Positions 35,085 to 46,526 of a stretch of 64,000 nucleotides of DNA are shown here, in pieces. The DNA is from Tragulus kanchil (lineage: Eukaryota > Chordata > Mammalia > Artiodactyla > Tragulidae): contig JAIOJX010000002.1 of NCBI GenBank assembly GCA_022376925.1, forward strand, positions 43,299,501 to 43,363,500, in the 5' to 3' direction. Made by a program: the position numbers and the translations under genes. Each line of letters opens with the position of its first letter. Positions within the stretch are counted from its first letter, which is position 1. The notes under the pieces were generated by a model, which saw nothing but the letters and a program-made list of their open reading frames with translations, ran no database searches and was not told where the DNA came from.

Positions 35085-35540
35085 ATGGAATATTTTTCGC
35101 CATAAACAGGAACAAAAATGGGTCATTTGTAGGCGTGTGAACTGGCATACAGACTGTCATACAAAGTGGAATAAGTCAGAAATAGTAAAACAAATATCAT
35201 AGATTAATGCATGTATCTGGGACCTGGAAAAATGTTACAGATAAGCCTATTTGCTGGGCAGATATAGAGATGCAGATGTAGATATTAGACATATGGACAT
35301 GATGGGGCAGAAGATGGGGTAGGATGAATTGAGGGATTAATATATATACCCAACTGTGTGTAGGGTAGAAGGCTAGTGATAACCTGCTCTGTGATTCAGA
35401 AAGCTCAGCTCAGTGTCTGTGGTGATCCAGATGGCTGGGATGGAGATCCAGGAGGATGGGGATATATGTATACTTACATCAGAAACTAACACAACATTGT
35501 AAAAAGGCTCTAGACTAATAAATAAAGAAATAATTCTTTT
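35085..35540 (+). mobile_element. L1 3'-end fragment, + strand
   Basis: ggaatatttttcgccataaa, gtggaataagtcagaaatag and the tail cagaaactaacacaacattg then aataaataaagaaa are diverged ORF2-end and 3' UTR sequence of L1. It follows a (TG)n run at 35056-35080. Confidence 0.8.
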
Positions 35541-35738
35541 TATAGGAATTCTAGAAAAGAGAATGCCAGTGAAAATGATGAAAAATCTACATGTATTTGT
35601 TTGTAATATTATTATATTAAATGAAAATATAGTGGAAAATTATGGCATGCTTTTGAACCAGCACATCAGCCAACTATTTGCAAATCTTAAATAGAATGTT
35701 TGTGAGGATTGAATTAATGATTGGCAGCATCTCTCTAT

Positions 35739-36042
35739 AAAAGACTACATTTTTCCCGAGGAGAAGGCGGAGTATAGTCACATATACCAAAGGCACTCTG
35801 CACACACCAACTCCTTCAGATCTGCTCACAGCTGTCAGCAGCTCCTCCCAGCCTCTTGCTGTCCTGTATCAATGCCCATTCGCCCAGCTCTTCTCACATC
35901 CACAGACCACCCAGCTATCTTCATGTTTTATCTGCTGCACTCCTGCTTAAGGGCCCAGAGTACCAGAGGAGAGGGGACCTTCGGAGGCCGATGTGATCTC
36001 AATAAACGTGACCAATTACAAAAGAAAAAAGACTGCATTTTT
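35739..36042 (+). pseudogene. Short retrocopy of an unidentified polyadenylated RNA
   Basis: An insert of about 270 bp (35757-36026) is bounded by a near-perfect target-site duplication, aaaagactacattttt at 35739-35754 and aaaagactgcattttttt at 36027-36044. The insert ends with AATAAA (36001-36006), some 15 bases and an A-rich tail. These are the marks of L1-driven retrocopying of an mRNA or long ncRNA. The body is GC-richer than its surroundings. A 99-codon open frame from 35872 runs out of the insert into flanking DNA, so it is unlikely to be the source protein. I cannot name the source gene. Confidence 0.75.
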
Positions 36043-36117
36043 TTCCTTTTGCTTTTCCACCAACCTTTGCCACAGGGAGTCTGGTGGAGCCTGGATTTGT
36101 TTGTGTTCCTGATCTTT

Positions 36118-36229
36118 GTGTCTGTGTGTGTGTGTGTGTGTGTGAACATCCATTTCGTTTCTCTTAGGTAATTACCTAGTAGTGGAATTGGTATGTTATG
36201 TGATATATATATATATATATATATATATG
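36118..36229. repeat. (TG)n and (TA)n microsatellites
   Basis: A TG run at 36118-36143 and a TA run at 36203-36228, 60 bp apart. Confidence 0.9.
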
Positions 36230-36689
36230 TAGAAATTTTAATTTGCAAAATTTAATTATATATATATTAAGTTTTTATTCAACGTACACATGCATATACT
36301 TCATTTGTTTTTGATAAGAAGATAATCGTTTTAGAATCCTCTGTTGGGATTTCCACCATTCAACATGAATCAGCTATAAGAATACATATGTCCCCTCTTT
36401 GTTGAAGCTTCCTCCCACTCTCCAACCCGTCTGACCACTTCTGTTTATCACAGAGCACAAGGTGGAGCTTCCCGTGTTATACAGCAACTTCCCACTAGAT
36501 ATCTGTGTTGCATATGGCAATGTATATGGTTCAATGCTACTCTCTCAATTCATCTCAGTCTACCCTTCACTCACTATGTGCACAAGTCTGTTCTCTGACT
36601 GCATCTCTATTCGTGCCCTGAAAATAGGTTAATGATTTATATTTTATTCCATATTCCATATATATATACATTAAAATATATTTGTTTTG

Positions 36690-36960
36690 GGGCTTCCCTG
36701 GTGATCCAGTGGGTAAGGACACCACCTTGCACTGCAAGGGGCGCAGGTTCGATCCCTGGCCTGAGAAGATCCCATGTGCCACGGCTGGACCAATGTGTCC
36801 AACGACCGAGCCGGAGCTCTGAAGTGCATGTGCCCAGAGCCGGTGCTCTGCGACAACAGAGGCCACTGCAATGGGAGGCCCACACGGGCCAAAGAACAAT
36901 GATGGATGAAAATAGATAAATGAAAAGACCCATAGAAGTGGCCCACCTGCCTGCCCCCAA
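36690..36960 (+). mobile_element. CHR SINE, + strand
   Basis: ggggcttccctggtgatcca, ccagagccggtgctctgcga and gaggccactgcaatgggagg run to a C/A-rich tail and an A(n)(TA)n run at 36960-37023. It lies in the L1 3' UTR. Confidence 0.9.
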
Positions 36961-37436
36961 CACCCCCCCCCCAAAAAAAGTTAAAAAGAAAAAGAAAAAG
37001 AAAAAAAAAATATATATATATATACTTGTTTCTCTCTTTGTGATTTACTTTGTATATCAGGCTCTAGGTTCATCCAGCTCCCTAGAACTGACTCAAATTT
37101 GTTCCTTTTTATGGCAAAGTAATATTCCATTGTGCCAAAACATTTCTATCCACTCATATGACGATGGATATGTAGGTTGTTTCCATGTCCTGGCTATTGT
37201 ATATGCTTCTTTGATAAATACTGGAGTACATGTGCCTTTTCAAATTATGATTTTCTCAGGATATATACCCAGTAGTGGAATATTTGGGTCTTATAGTAGT
37301 TTTATTCCTTTTTTTTTTTTTTTTAAGAAACCGCCATAATCTTCTCCATAGTAGCCATATCAGTGTACTTTCCTACTAACAATGCAAGACATTTACCTTT
37401 TCTCCAAATCCTCTCCAGCATTTATTTTTTGTAGGT

Positions 37437-37706
37437 TTTTTTTTTTTTTTTTTTTGGCTACTTGTATTGGTCTTTCATTTATTTATCTTTGTTCTTTTTG
37501 GCCTGTGTGGGCTTCCCATCACGGCAGCCCCTCTCATCGCAGAGCACTGGCTCTGGGTACATGCGCTTCAGAGCTCAGGCTCAGTAGTTGGACACATCAG
37601 TCCAGTCGCTCTGTGGCACGTGGGATCCTCCCAGGCCAGGGATCGAACTGGCGCCCCTTGCACTGCAAGGCGGTGTCCTTACTCACTGGACCACCAAGGA
37701 AGCCCC
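37437..37706 (-). mobile_element. CHR SINE
   Basis: A poly(T) tract, then ggctacttgtattggtcttt, ctggctctgggtacatgcgc and gcgccccttgcactgcaagg to ctggaccaccaaggaagccc. It interrupts L1 ORF2, which resumes with tgtagatgtttttatgatgg. Confidence 0.9.
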
Positions 37707-39487
37707 TGTAGATGTTTTTATGATGGCATTTCTGACTGGTTTAAGATACTTTGTGCTTTTGATTTTCATTTATGTAATACTGGGTGATGCTGAGCATTTT
37801 TTCATGTGTTTGTTGGCAATCTGTTTGTCTTCTTTGGAAGAATGTCTGTTTAGGTCTTCTGCCCATTTTTAGATTGGATTGTTTATTTTTCTGATATTGA
37901 ACTGCATGATCTGCCTGTATATTTTGGAGATGAATCTTTTGTCAGCTGCTTCACTTCCAACTATTTTCTCCAGTTCTGAGGATTTTCTTTTCATCTTGTT
38001 TATAATTTTCTTGTTTGCAATTACTTTCAAGCTAAATTAGGTGCCATTTGTTTATTTTTGTTTTTATTTTCATCATTCTAAGAGGTAGTTCAAACAAGGT
38101 CTTGTGATTTATTTTGAAAAGTGTTCTGCCCATGTTTTTCTCTAAGAGTTGTATAGATTTGGACTTTAAATCTATAGGTCTTTAAGTATAGGTCTTTAAA
38201 GTATAGGTCTTTAAAGTATAGGCCTTTAAGTATAGGTCTTTAAAGCTTTTTGAATTTATTTTTGTGTATGGTGCTAAGAAGTGTTCCAATTTCATTCTTT
38301 TACATGTAACTCTCCGATTTTCACCAGCATGATTTTTTGAAGAGGCTGTCATTTCTCCATTGTATATTCTTGCATCCTTCATTAAAGATTAGATACCCAT
38401 TTGGTGCATGGGCTTCTCTCTGGACTTTCTTTCTTGTTTCATTGATCTATATTTCTGTTTTTGTGTCAGTACCATACTGTCTTGATGACTGTAGCTGTGT
38501 AATATAGTCTGATGTCAGGAAGATTGATTCCTCCACTTTTCTTTCCAGTGAATCACAGTTGCTTTTCTTTAGGGTTGACTGGTTTGATCTTGCTGTTCAA
38601 GTAACTGTTGAGTCTTCTCCAGCAGTACAGTTCAAAAGCATCAATCTTCTGTGCCCAACCTTTTTTTATGGTCCAACTCTGACATCTGTACATTACTACT
38701 GGAGAAAACCATAGCTTTGACTGTATGGACATTTTGGGGGGAAGTGAGGTCTTTACTTTTTATTATACTCTCTAGGTTTTTCATAACTTTCCTTCTAAGA
38801 AGCAAGCGTCTTCTAATTTTTATGACTGCAGTCACCATCCATAATGATTTTGGAGCCGAAGATGAAAAAATCTCTTACTGCTTCCATTTTTTCCCCTTCA
38901 ATTTGTCATGAAATGATGGGACCAAATGCCATGATCTTAGTTTGTTGAATGTTGAGTTTTAAACCAGCTTTTTCACCCTCCCCTTTCACTCTCATCAAGA
39001 GGTTCTTTAATTCCTCTTGCTATTTGCCATTAGAGTTATATCATCTGTATACCTGAGGTTGTTGATATTTCTCCTGGAAGTTTTGATTCCAGCTGACTCA
39101 TCCAGCCAGGCGAATATGACATACTCTGCATACAGATTAAATAATCAGGGTGACAATATTCAGTCTTGTTATAGTCCTTTCCTAGTTTTGAACCAGTCAG
39201 TTGTTCTATGTAATTTTCTAACTGTTGCTTCTTGACTTGAATATAGGTTTCCCAGGAGCCAGGCAAGGTGGTCTGGTATTCCCATTCTCTTTAAGAACTT
39301 TCCACAGTTTGCTGTGATCCACATAGTCAAAGGCTTTCTTGCATTCAATGAAGCAGAAATGATTTTTCTGGGATTCTCTTGCTTTCTCTATGATCTATTC
39401 AAATGTTTGCAGTTTGATCTGGTTTCTCTGCCTTTTCTAAACTGAACTTGTACATCTAGAAGTTGTCTGTACACATATTGCTGAAGA

Positions 39488-39692
39488 CTGTGAAAGTCAT
39501 TCAGTCATGTCTGACTCTGCAATTCCATGTACTGTAACTTGGCAGACTCCTCTGTCCATGGAATTCTCCAGACAAGAATATTGAAGTGGGCTGTCACTCC
39601 CTTCTCCAGGGACTCTTCCTGACTCAGAGACTGAACTGCATCTCCTGCATTGCGGGAAGATTCCTTCCTGTCTGAGTTACCCCGGGAGCCTG
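39488..39692 (-). mobile_element. Bov-tA SINE within BovB
   Basis: It reads gtcattcagtcatgtctgac ... gagttaccccgggagcct, the reverse complement of Bov-tA. BovB sequence resumes at 39693 with tgacaatggctaaagcc. Confidence 0.9.
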
Positions 39693-39878
39693 ACAATGGC
39701 TAAAGCCTCTCTTGAAGGATTTTGAGCATAGCCTTACTAATGTGGGAGATGAGTGCAATTGTCAAGTACTCTGAACATTCTTTGGCATTGCCCTTCTTTC
39801 AGTTTGGGATGAAAACTGACCTTTTCAAATCCTATGGGTACTGATGAGTTTTCCAAATTTGCTTGCATATATATATAT

Positions 39879-39940
39879 TTTTTTACTTTTTACTTTTACC
39901 GAGTTTTGTTGTTTTCAGATATGTATGATCCCAGATTAGT
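39879..39940 (-). mobile_element. Very short L1 3'-end insertion within BovB
   Basis: ttttacttttaccgagtttt then gatatgtatgatcccagatt is the last ~60 bases of an L1 with its tail at the left. BovB sequence resumes right after with gcagcactgtaacagtataa. It is an extreme 5' truncation. Confidence 0.75.
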
Positions 39941-42900
39941 CTGCAGCACTGTAACAGTATAATCTTTTAGGATTTTAAAAAGCTCAAGGTTACTTAAAGT
40001 AACTTTGTTGGCAGAAATGTTTATTAAGACCCACTTGATTTCACATTACAGGATATCTGTCTGTAGGTGAGTGATCAGAACATCATGGTTATTCTGTTCA
40101 TAAATACCTTTTTCGTATAGTTCTTCTGTGTATTCTTGCACCTCTTCTTCTGGGACCTCTATAATTTGAATGTTGATGCATTTCATATTGTCCCCAAAGT
40201 CTCAGACTATCCTCAACTCTTTTCATTTGTCTTTCTTTATTTCTTTATTATGCTCTTCAGCAATTTTCTTCACCATTCTGTCTTCCAGCTCAGTTATCCA
40301 TTCTTCTGCCTCAGTTATTCTACTACTCATTTCTTCTAGAGACCTTCTAATTTCAGTAATGAAATTGTTTGTCATTGTCATTGTTTATTTTTTCTATGAC
40401 TCTGTTAAATTAATTTTGTATTTTTTCCATTCTATTTTCAAGATTTTGGACCACCTTTACTATCATTACTCTGAATTCTTTTTGAGGTTGTTTGACTATT
40501 TCCTCTTTGTTTATTTGGTCTTGTGGGTTTTTATCTTATTCCTTCATCTACAGAATATTTCTATGTCTTTACTTTTTTTTTTTTTCTAATACTATGTTTG
40601 AGGTCTTTTGCCAGGCCGTAGGACTGTAGTCCCTTTTGCGTTTGGTCTCTACCCTCAGTGGGTAAGGTTGATCGAGTCACTTGTTTTTGCTCTTTATCAG
40701 GAGAAACTTATGCCTGTGTTCTGGTGGGGGGATGTGAGTTTTTTTGCTCTGATGGCCAGGATCATGTGAGGTGCGTGTGCAAAGCCTGTCTGCTGCTAAC
40801 TGGATTTGTGTCCTTTTCTTGCTTGTTGTTTGGGTGAGATATTCTGCATTGAGTCCTGAAGAAAGTTGAGTGGCACCAGGTCTTGGATACAGATGGAGGC
40901 CTTCATGGGAGTTCTCAATGAGTAATTCTCCCTGAGGTTTGGAGTTCTCTGAGAGTCTAGTGTCCTGGATTCAGCACTCCCATCCTGAGACTTACACCTG
41001 ATTTATTGATGAACCAAGATCCCATAAACTCTTTGTTATGACAATAAAAGCAATTAAAACAAAGAAACAAAAAATGAACTCCAGACAAATGATAAGAGCA
41101 AAACTAGATAAATAGGAAAACAAAAAACTGTATCAACCAATTAAAAACAAAATGAACTAGAACACCGCCAAAGCAAAATGAAACTGAAGGATAAAGCAAA
41201 GAAAGCAAAACAAATAAATATGGTGAAAAATAGAAAATCAACATTAGAAAGTAGTATATTAAAAAATCTATGTATATTAAAGAAAAACTGCAAGTAAAGA
41301 ACAATAAGAAAAAAAATACAAAATAACTGCAGAAGGCCAAAGTAGTAGGAAGATATGAAAAAAATAAAAGTGTGATTTAAAGAAATAAATAAAATTATTA
41401 AGTTCCTAAAAGTCTAAACAGAGATAATAATAACAACAGCCGCTGCAAAAGAGAAAATAAAAGAAAGAAATCCAGATCCAACTACTAAGCAAATCAAAAT
41501 GTAAGCACACTTAAGAAGTGCCTTACTGGAATCTCAGCTATCAGTGTTCTCTTCCTTGCTGTGAGCCACCGCCCATCTCAGCCTCCCTAGGTGGTCCTCC
41601 AGGACTAGGCAGGGCTGGTCTCTGGACCTGCTGTCGGGGCAGCTCAGACTCTGATATGGGCCTCCTCTGCACATTCCTGCCTCTAGTGTCCACATCTGCC
41701 TGAATTAGAACATTTCTTTTGTGATAACACTTACTGTCCTTTTGTGTTTTCCATAGACCTAGAGTCTAACGAATTGATTATGCAGATTTAATCTGCAGCT
41801 TGTCCAGCTGATGGAAATGTTTTCAATCATCTTCCTTAGTCGCTCTGCCCCGGGAGTTCAACTGTGGTTTTATTCGTACCTTGGCATGTGGGTCATTTAT
41901 TGGAGTTTGCTCCTGAAGCTGTCAGCTGTTTGAATCACAGAAATCCCAGTGGTGCTAAATGCAAAGCGAAGCCAGTGTCCATGGGTGCCGAAGATATGGT
42001 ACCATTAGGATATTTTTCTAGCCTCCAGCATCTCTGGTCCAGTGAGGATCAGGCATGTAGATAGCATGACTTCTTGGATCACCAGAACCCCTGTGGCACC
42101 AAGTGTACAGGGAAACCAATAACCATAGATACAGAAGCTATGACACTCTTAGAATTCTTTGCTAGTTTCTGACAGCTGGCACTGAAAGGGCCTCCTTGGT
42201 TGGTCCTACTCTATTGCTTAGCACTGGAGACACTCAAAGGGCTGCCCTGGTTGGGGTCCTTCTATGTTTCTTGGCTCAGCAGGCACTCAAAGGGTCATGC
42301 TTGCTGAGGCCTTTATTGGTCAGCTACCAGTGCCAGTGTGTGGGGAAAGAGCAGCTACAGGAATGGCTCCACACCTTGTGCCACTGTGCCTGACCCAGCC
42401 GTAGCACACTGCCTCTGTGTCTGCCTGGCTTTCCTCCAAGGCACTCCTCACTGTAGATTTTCTCTCTCCTGTCTTCTTGGGCTAGCTCCTCACAGTCACC
42501 AGCAGTCCTTGCCCTAGGGTTGCTCTCCAATCCCCAAGCTCCAGCTCCCAGATAGTGTGTCTCAGTGGACTTGAATCCCTGTCTGGGGTAGATAGGGCGA
42601 CAACAGGGATTGTCTATGTGATTCTTCTTTTATATAGACTGTCACAGATCAGCTGCTTTACTGTCTGATAGCCTGAAATGCTTCCCTTCTGTTCCAAACA
42701 ATAGCCCCAGATGCAGGGATCTCAACCCTTGTTTAACAGGTGCGGGTCTGGTCCCACTCACTCTCTTCCTCTTTTTCTTTGCCTTCCTTCATCCTACGAA
42801 GTTCTGTGTGGATCCACGTATTCCTTTCTGGTAGTCAGGGACTCCTGCCAGTACTCGGCTGGTGCTCTGCGAGATCTTTTCCATCTAAAGATGTGTTCCT

Positions 42901-43113
42901 GATGCATTTGTGGAGAGAGATGTACTCACATCTACCTACTCTATTATCTTGTCAACTACTATGGCCTTTCATTTACTACTCCTTAAATAAAATATTTTTG
43001 CTGAGAGATTTCATCTCAGGAATGTTGTAGAGTAAGATTGTGAGAAGTGTAACAATCAGGAGAAAGATGAATACCAAAGGACTCATATTTTCTGTGTCCT
43101 GTTTCTCTTTCAG

Positions 43114-43220
43114 GGCATATGGGTCAGTACATATATATTTACAATATGTTTTGCTGCCAATGTTGGGTTGCTGTTTGGTGTTGTGTGTACCATAACTATC
43201 GTGATTGGTCGCTTCCCAAG
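43114..43220 (+). CDS. SLC26A7: SLC26A7 internal exon, last transmembrane segment (GIWVSTY...)
   Basis: The exon is 107 bp, 35 codons plus two bases, acceptor tttctctttcag and donor gtaaga. It reads [18 protein letters not shown], then [17 protein letters not shown], with the split Arg completed by the next exon. This is the final membrane helix pair before the cytoplasmic linker. The exon occurs three times (also 44214-44320 and 45339-45445). Because it is 107 bp, adding copies would break the reading frame, so only one can be used. Confidence 0.93.
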
Positions 43221-44213
43221 GTAAGATCTTATTTAAATGCTGTTTATTCTGACACAGCAGCAAAATATATAGTGTTGTCGGTTACTTTTATTTCTGTGGA
43301 ATAGATAGAATTATAATCTCAAAAATAGAGAAGTTTTTATCTACATGTGGTATAGCTATAAAATGATTATAGAATCAGCAGGCACTCAAAGGGTCATGCT
43401 TGCTGAGGCCTTTATTGGTCAGCTACCAGTGCCAGTGTGTGGGGAAAGAGCAGCTACAGGAATGGCTCCACACCTTGTGCCACTGTGCCTGACCCAGCCG
43501 TAGCACACTGCCTCTGTGTCTGCCTGGCTTTCCTCCAAGGCACTCCTCACTGTAGATTTTCTCTCTCCTGTCTTCTTGGGCTAGCTCCTCACAGTCACCA
43601 GCAGTCCTTGCCCTAGGGTTGCTCTCCAATCCCCAAGCTCCAGCTCCCAGATAGTGTGTCTCAGTGGACTTGAATCCCTGTCTGGGGTAGATAGGGCGAC
43701 AACAGGGATTGTCTATGTGATTCTTCTTTTATATAGACTGTCACAGATCAGCTGCTTTACTGTCTGATAGCCTGAAATGCTTCCCTTCTGTTCCAAACAA
43801 TAGCCCCAGATGCAGGGATCTCAACCCTTGTTTAACAGGTGCGGGTCTGGTCCCACTCACTCTCTTCCTCTTTTTCTTTGCCTTCCTTCATCCTACGAAG
43901 TTCTGTGTGGATCCACGTATTCCTTTCTGGTAGTCAGGGACTCCTGCCAGTACTCGGCTGGTGCTCTGCGAGATCTTTTCCATCTAAAGATGTGTTCCTG
44001 ATGCATTTGTGGAGAGAGATGTACTCCACATCTACCTACTCTATTATCTTGTCAACTACTATGGCCTTTCATTTACTACTCCTTAAATAAAATATTTTTG
44101 CTGAGAGATTTCATCTCAGGAATGTTGTAGAGTAAGATTGTGAGAAGTGTAACAATCAGGAGAAAGATGAATACCAAAGGACTCATATTTTCTGTGTCCT
44201 GTTTCTCTTTCAG

Positions 44214-44320
44214 GGCATATGGGTCAGTACATATATATTTACAATATGTTTTGCTGCCAATGTTGGGTTGCTGTTTGGTGTTGTGTGTACCATAACTATC
44301 GTGATTGGTCGCTTCCCAAG
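44214..44320 (+). other. SLC26A7: Second copy of the SLC26A7 GIWVSTY exon
   Basis: It is identical to 43114-43220 at offset 1100 bp, with both splice sites and flanking intron. It is the right-hand member of block 42276-43374 / 43375-44512 and the left-hand member of block 44167-45270 / 45292-46395. A frame-breaking 107-bp exon cannot be included twice in a working mRNA. Confidence 0.88.
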
Positions 44321-45338
44321 GTAAGATCTTATTTAAATGCTGTTTATTCTGACACAGCAGCAAAATATATAGTGTTGTCGGTTACTTTTATTTCTGTGGA
44401 ATAGATAGAATTATAATCTCATGTTTTTTGATTTAGAGATAGAGAAGTTTTTATCTACATGTGATATATAACAATCTTTTGTTATAGCTATAAAATAGAA
44501 TATATAGAATCTATTAAAGTAAATAAATTAGCTCCATAACCATATACTATATCACAGAGCTGTTTCTTTTAACTAAGGGAATGGATATAGTATCTAATGA
44601 GACATAAACTATATAGCAGTGTAACTATATGAAAAGTTAAATAACCTTAACAAATTTAGTTTTTCATAAGTTGTATTAATGTAGCTACTTTTTTTCTAGA
44701 TAATTTATTAAGGAACACATTCTGTTTTTTACTGAACATCTGTAAAGCATTCCATATTTTGATAAATTTTTTTTTCTGTTTTCTTAATGTTCACCACCTG
44801 ATAAAGTTTCTACTTACGTCTTGTTCTTCTTTTGAAATTCATTATAAAATAATATATTCTTAAAAATTGAAGTTTTACCTCTATAGATTCATTATGGAGT
44901 CTATATATGTAGGTTCATTGTCATGTGGTCCTATCTTGCCATTGAGTACCTTTTTGCTTCCTTTACCTAAACACAAGATTTTTTTTTAAAGAAAACATAC
45001 TTTCTAGCCTTCTCCCTGATTGCTCCTCTTTGTCAGTCTATCTTATTTCTTAAAGACATGGTAGCTGGGAGTCCAGATGAGATAAGCTACATTTTAAAAA
45101 TCTCTACTTAGATGTGTGTGCTGTTACTTTGTTTCTGAGGATGCACAGGCTACACTGTGTATCTCTGTGGGATATACATTTAACAGTATCTTATGAACAA
45201 TTGGAGTGTAGCATGGAAACCATTCGGTAGTTTGTCATAAGGTGACTCATCCATTTTACTTCTTCATGATTAAGTCTCATAAGTGTCAAAAATGAATACC
45301 AAAGGACTCATATTTTCTGTGTCCTGTTTCTCTTTCAG

Positions 45339-45445
45339 GGCATATGGGTCAGTACATATATATTTACAATATGTTTTGCTGCCAATGTTGGGTTGCTGTT
45401 TGGTGTTGTGTGTACCATAACTATCGTGATTGGTCGCTTCCCAAG
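45339..45445 (+). other. SLC26A7: Third copy of the SLC26A7 GIWVSTY exon
   Basis: It is identical to 43114-43220, at offset 1125 bp from the second copy. It is the copy whose downstream intron runs unbroken into the next exon at 46460, so it is probably joined to the correct right flank. Confidence 0.88.
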
Positions 45446-46459
45446 GTAAGATCTTATTTAAATGCTGTTTATTCTGACACAGCAGCAAAATATATAGTGT
45501 TGTCGGTTACTTTTATTTCTGTGGAATAGATAGAATTATAATCTCATGTTTTTTGATTTAGAGATAGAGAAGTTTTTATCTACATGTGATATATAACAAT
45601 CTTTTGTTATAGCTATAAAATAGAATATATAGAATCTATTAAAGTAAATAAATTAGCTCCATAACCATATACTATATCACAGAGCTGTTTCTTTTAACTA
45701 AGGGAATGGATATAGTATCTAATGAGACATAAACTATATAGCAGTGTAACTATATGAAAAGTTAAATAACCTTAACAAATTTAGTTTTTCATAAGTTGTA
45801 TTAATGTAGCTACTTTTTTTCTAGATAATTTATTAAGGAACACATTCTGTTTTTTACTGAACATCTGTAAAGCATTCCATATTTTGATAAATTTTTTTTT
45901 CTGTTTTCTTAATGTTCACCACCTGATAAAGTTTCTACTTACGTCTTGTTCTTCTTTTGAAATTCATTATAAAATAATATATTCTTAAAAATTGAAGTTT
46001 TACCTCTATAGATTCATTATGGAGTCTATATATGTAGGTTCATTGTCATGTGGTCCTATCTTGCCATTGAGTACCTTTTTGCTTCCTTTACCTAAACACA
46101 AGATTTTTTTTTAAAGAAAACATACTTTCTAGCCTTCTCCCTGATTGCTCCTCTTTGTCAGTCTATCTTATTTCTTAAAGACATGGTAGCTGGGAGTCCA
46201 GATGAGATAAGCTACATTTTAAAAATCTCTACTTAGATGTGTGTGCTGTTACTTTGTTTCTGAGGATGCACAGGCTACACTGTGTATCTCTGTGGGATAT
46301 ACATTTAACAGTATCTTATGAACAATTGGAGTGTAGCATGGAAACCATTCTAGGTATGTTCTAATTGTTACAATAAGGTGACTCATCCATTTTACTTCTT
46401 CATGATTAATGTAGTAATTTGGAAATGACATTATACTATTGTATATGCCTTAATTCTAG

Positions 46460-46526
46460 AGCAAAGACTCTGAGTACAAAAAGTGTGAAAGAAATGGAAT
46501 TTAAAGTGAAGACAGAAATGGATGAT
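46460..46526 (+). CDS. SLC26A7: SLC26A7 exon, linker to STAS domain (RAKTLSTKS...)
   Basis: The exon is 67 bp: one base completing Arg, then 22 codons AKTLSTKSVKEMEFKVKTEM plus DD. Acceptor is gccttaattctag, donor gtaagt, ending in phase 0. The basic, Lys/Glu-rich stretch is the cytoplasmic linker between the membrane domain and STAS. An identical exon copy lies at 47577-47643. Confidence 0.93.

Larger units (their letters stand above)
38556..39990 (-). mobile_element. BovB (RTE-type) LINE
   Basis: Antisense BovB sequence without gaps apart from nested insertions: agttcaaaagcatcaatctt, gatgggaccaaatgccatga, ttgttgatatttctcctgg, ccacagtttgctgtgatcca, ggcattgcccttctttcag. BovB is the horizontally spread LINE typical of ruminants and reptiles. 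It is interrupted by a Bov-tA at 39488-39692 and by a ~65-bp L1 3' end at 39879-39940. Frames are broken and it is inactive. Confidence 0.92.
36340..42930 (-). mobile_element. Old L1, minus strand: 5' UTR, ORF1, ORF2 tail and 3' UTR with nested insertions
   Basis: Right to left: L1 5' end near 42930 (reverse reads ...gtacatctctctccacaaat), GC-rich 5' UTR (about 40600-42900), ORF1 coiled-coil region (about 40070-40570), then a BovB insertion (38556-39990), ORF2 C-terminal region (about 37020-38530), CHR SINEs at 37437-37706 and 36690-36960, and 3' UTR (36340-36630). Most of ORF2 is missing, so this is either one L1 with a large internal deletion or two fragments. The 5' UTR part from 42276 is duplicated at 43375. 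Confidence 0.7.
42276..44512. repeat. Tandem duplication 14: 42276-43374 = 43375-44512 (carries an SLC26A7 exon)
   Basis: Offset 1099-1100 bp (gtactcacatc against gtactccacatc). The left copy's last ~50 bases are shortened. Confidence 0.95.
44167..46395. repeat. Tandem duplication 15: 44167-45270 = 45292-46395 (third exon copy)
   Basis: Offset 1125 bp. Junction 45222-45291 is a shortened, error-rich version of both margins. Confidence 0.95.
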
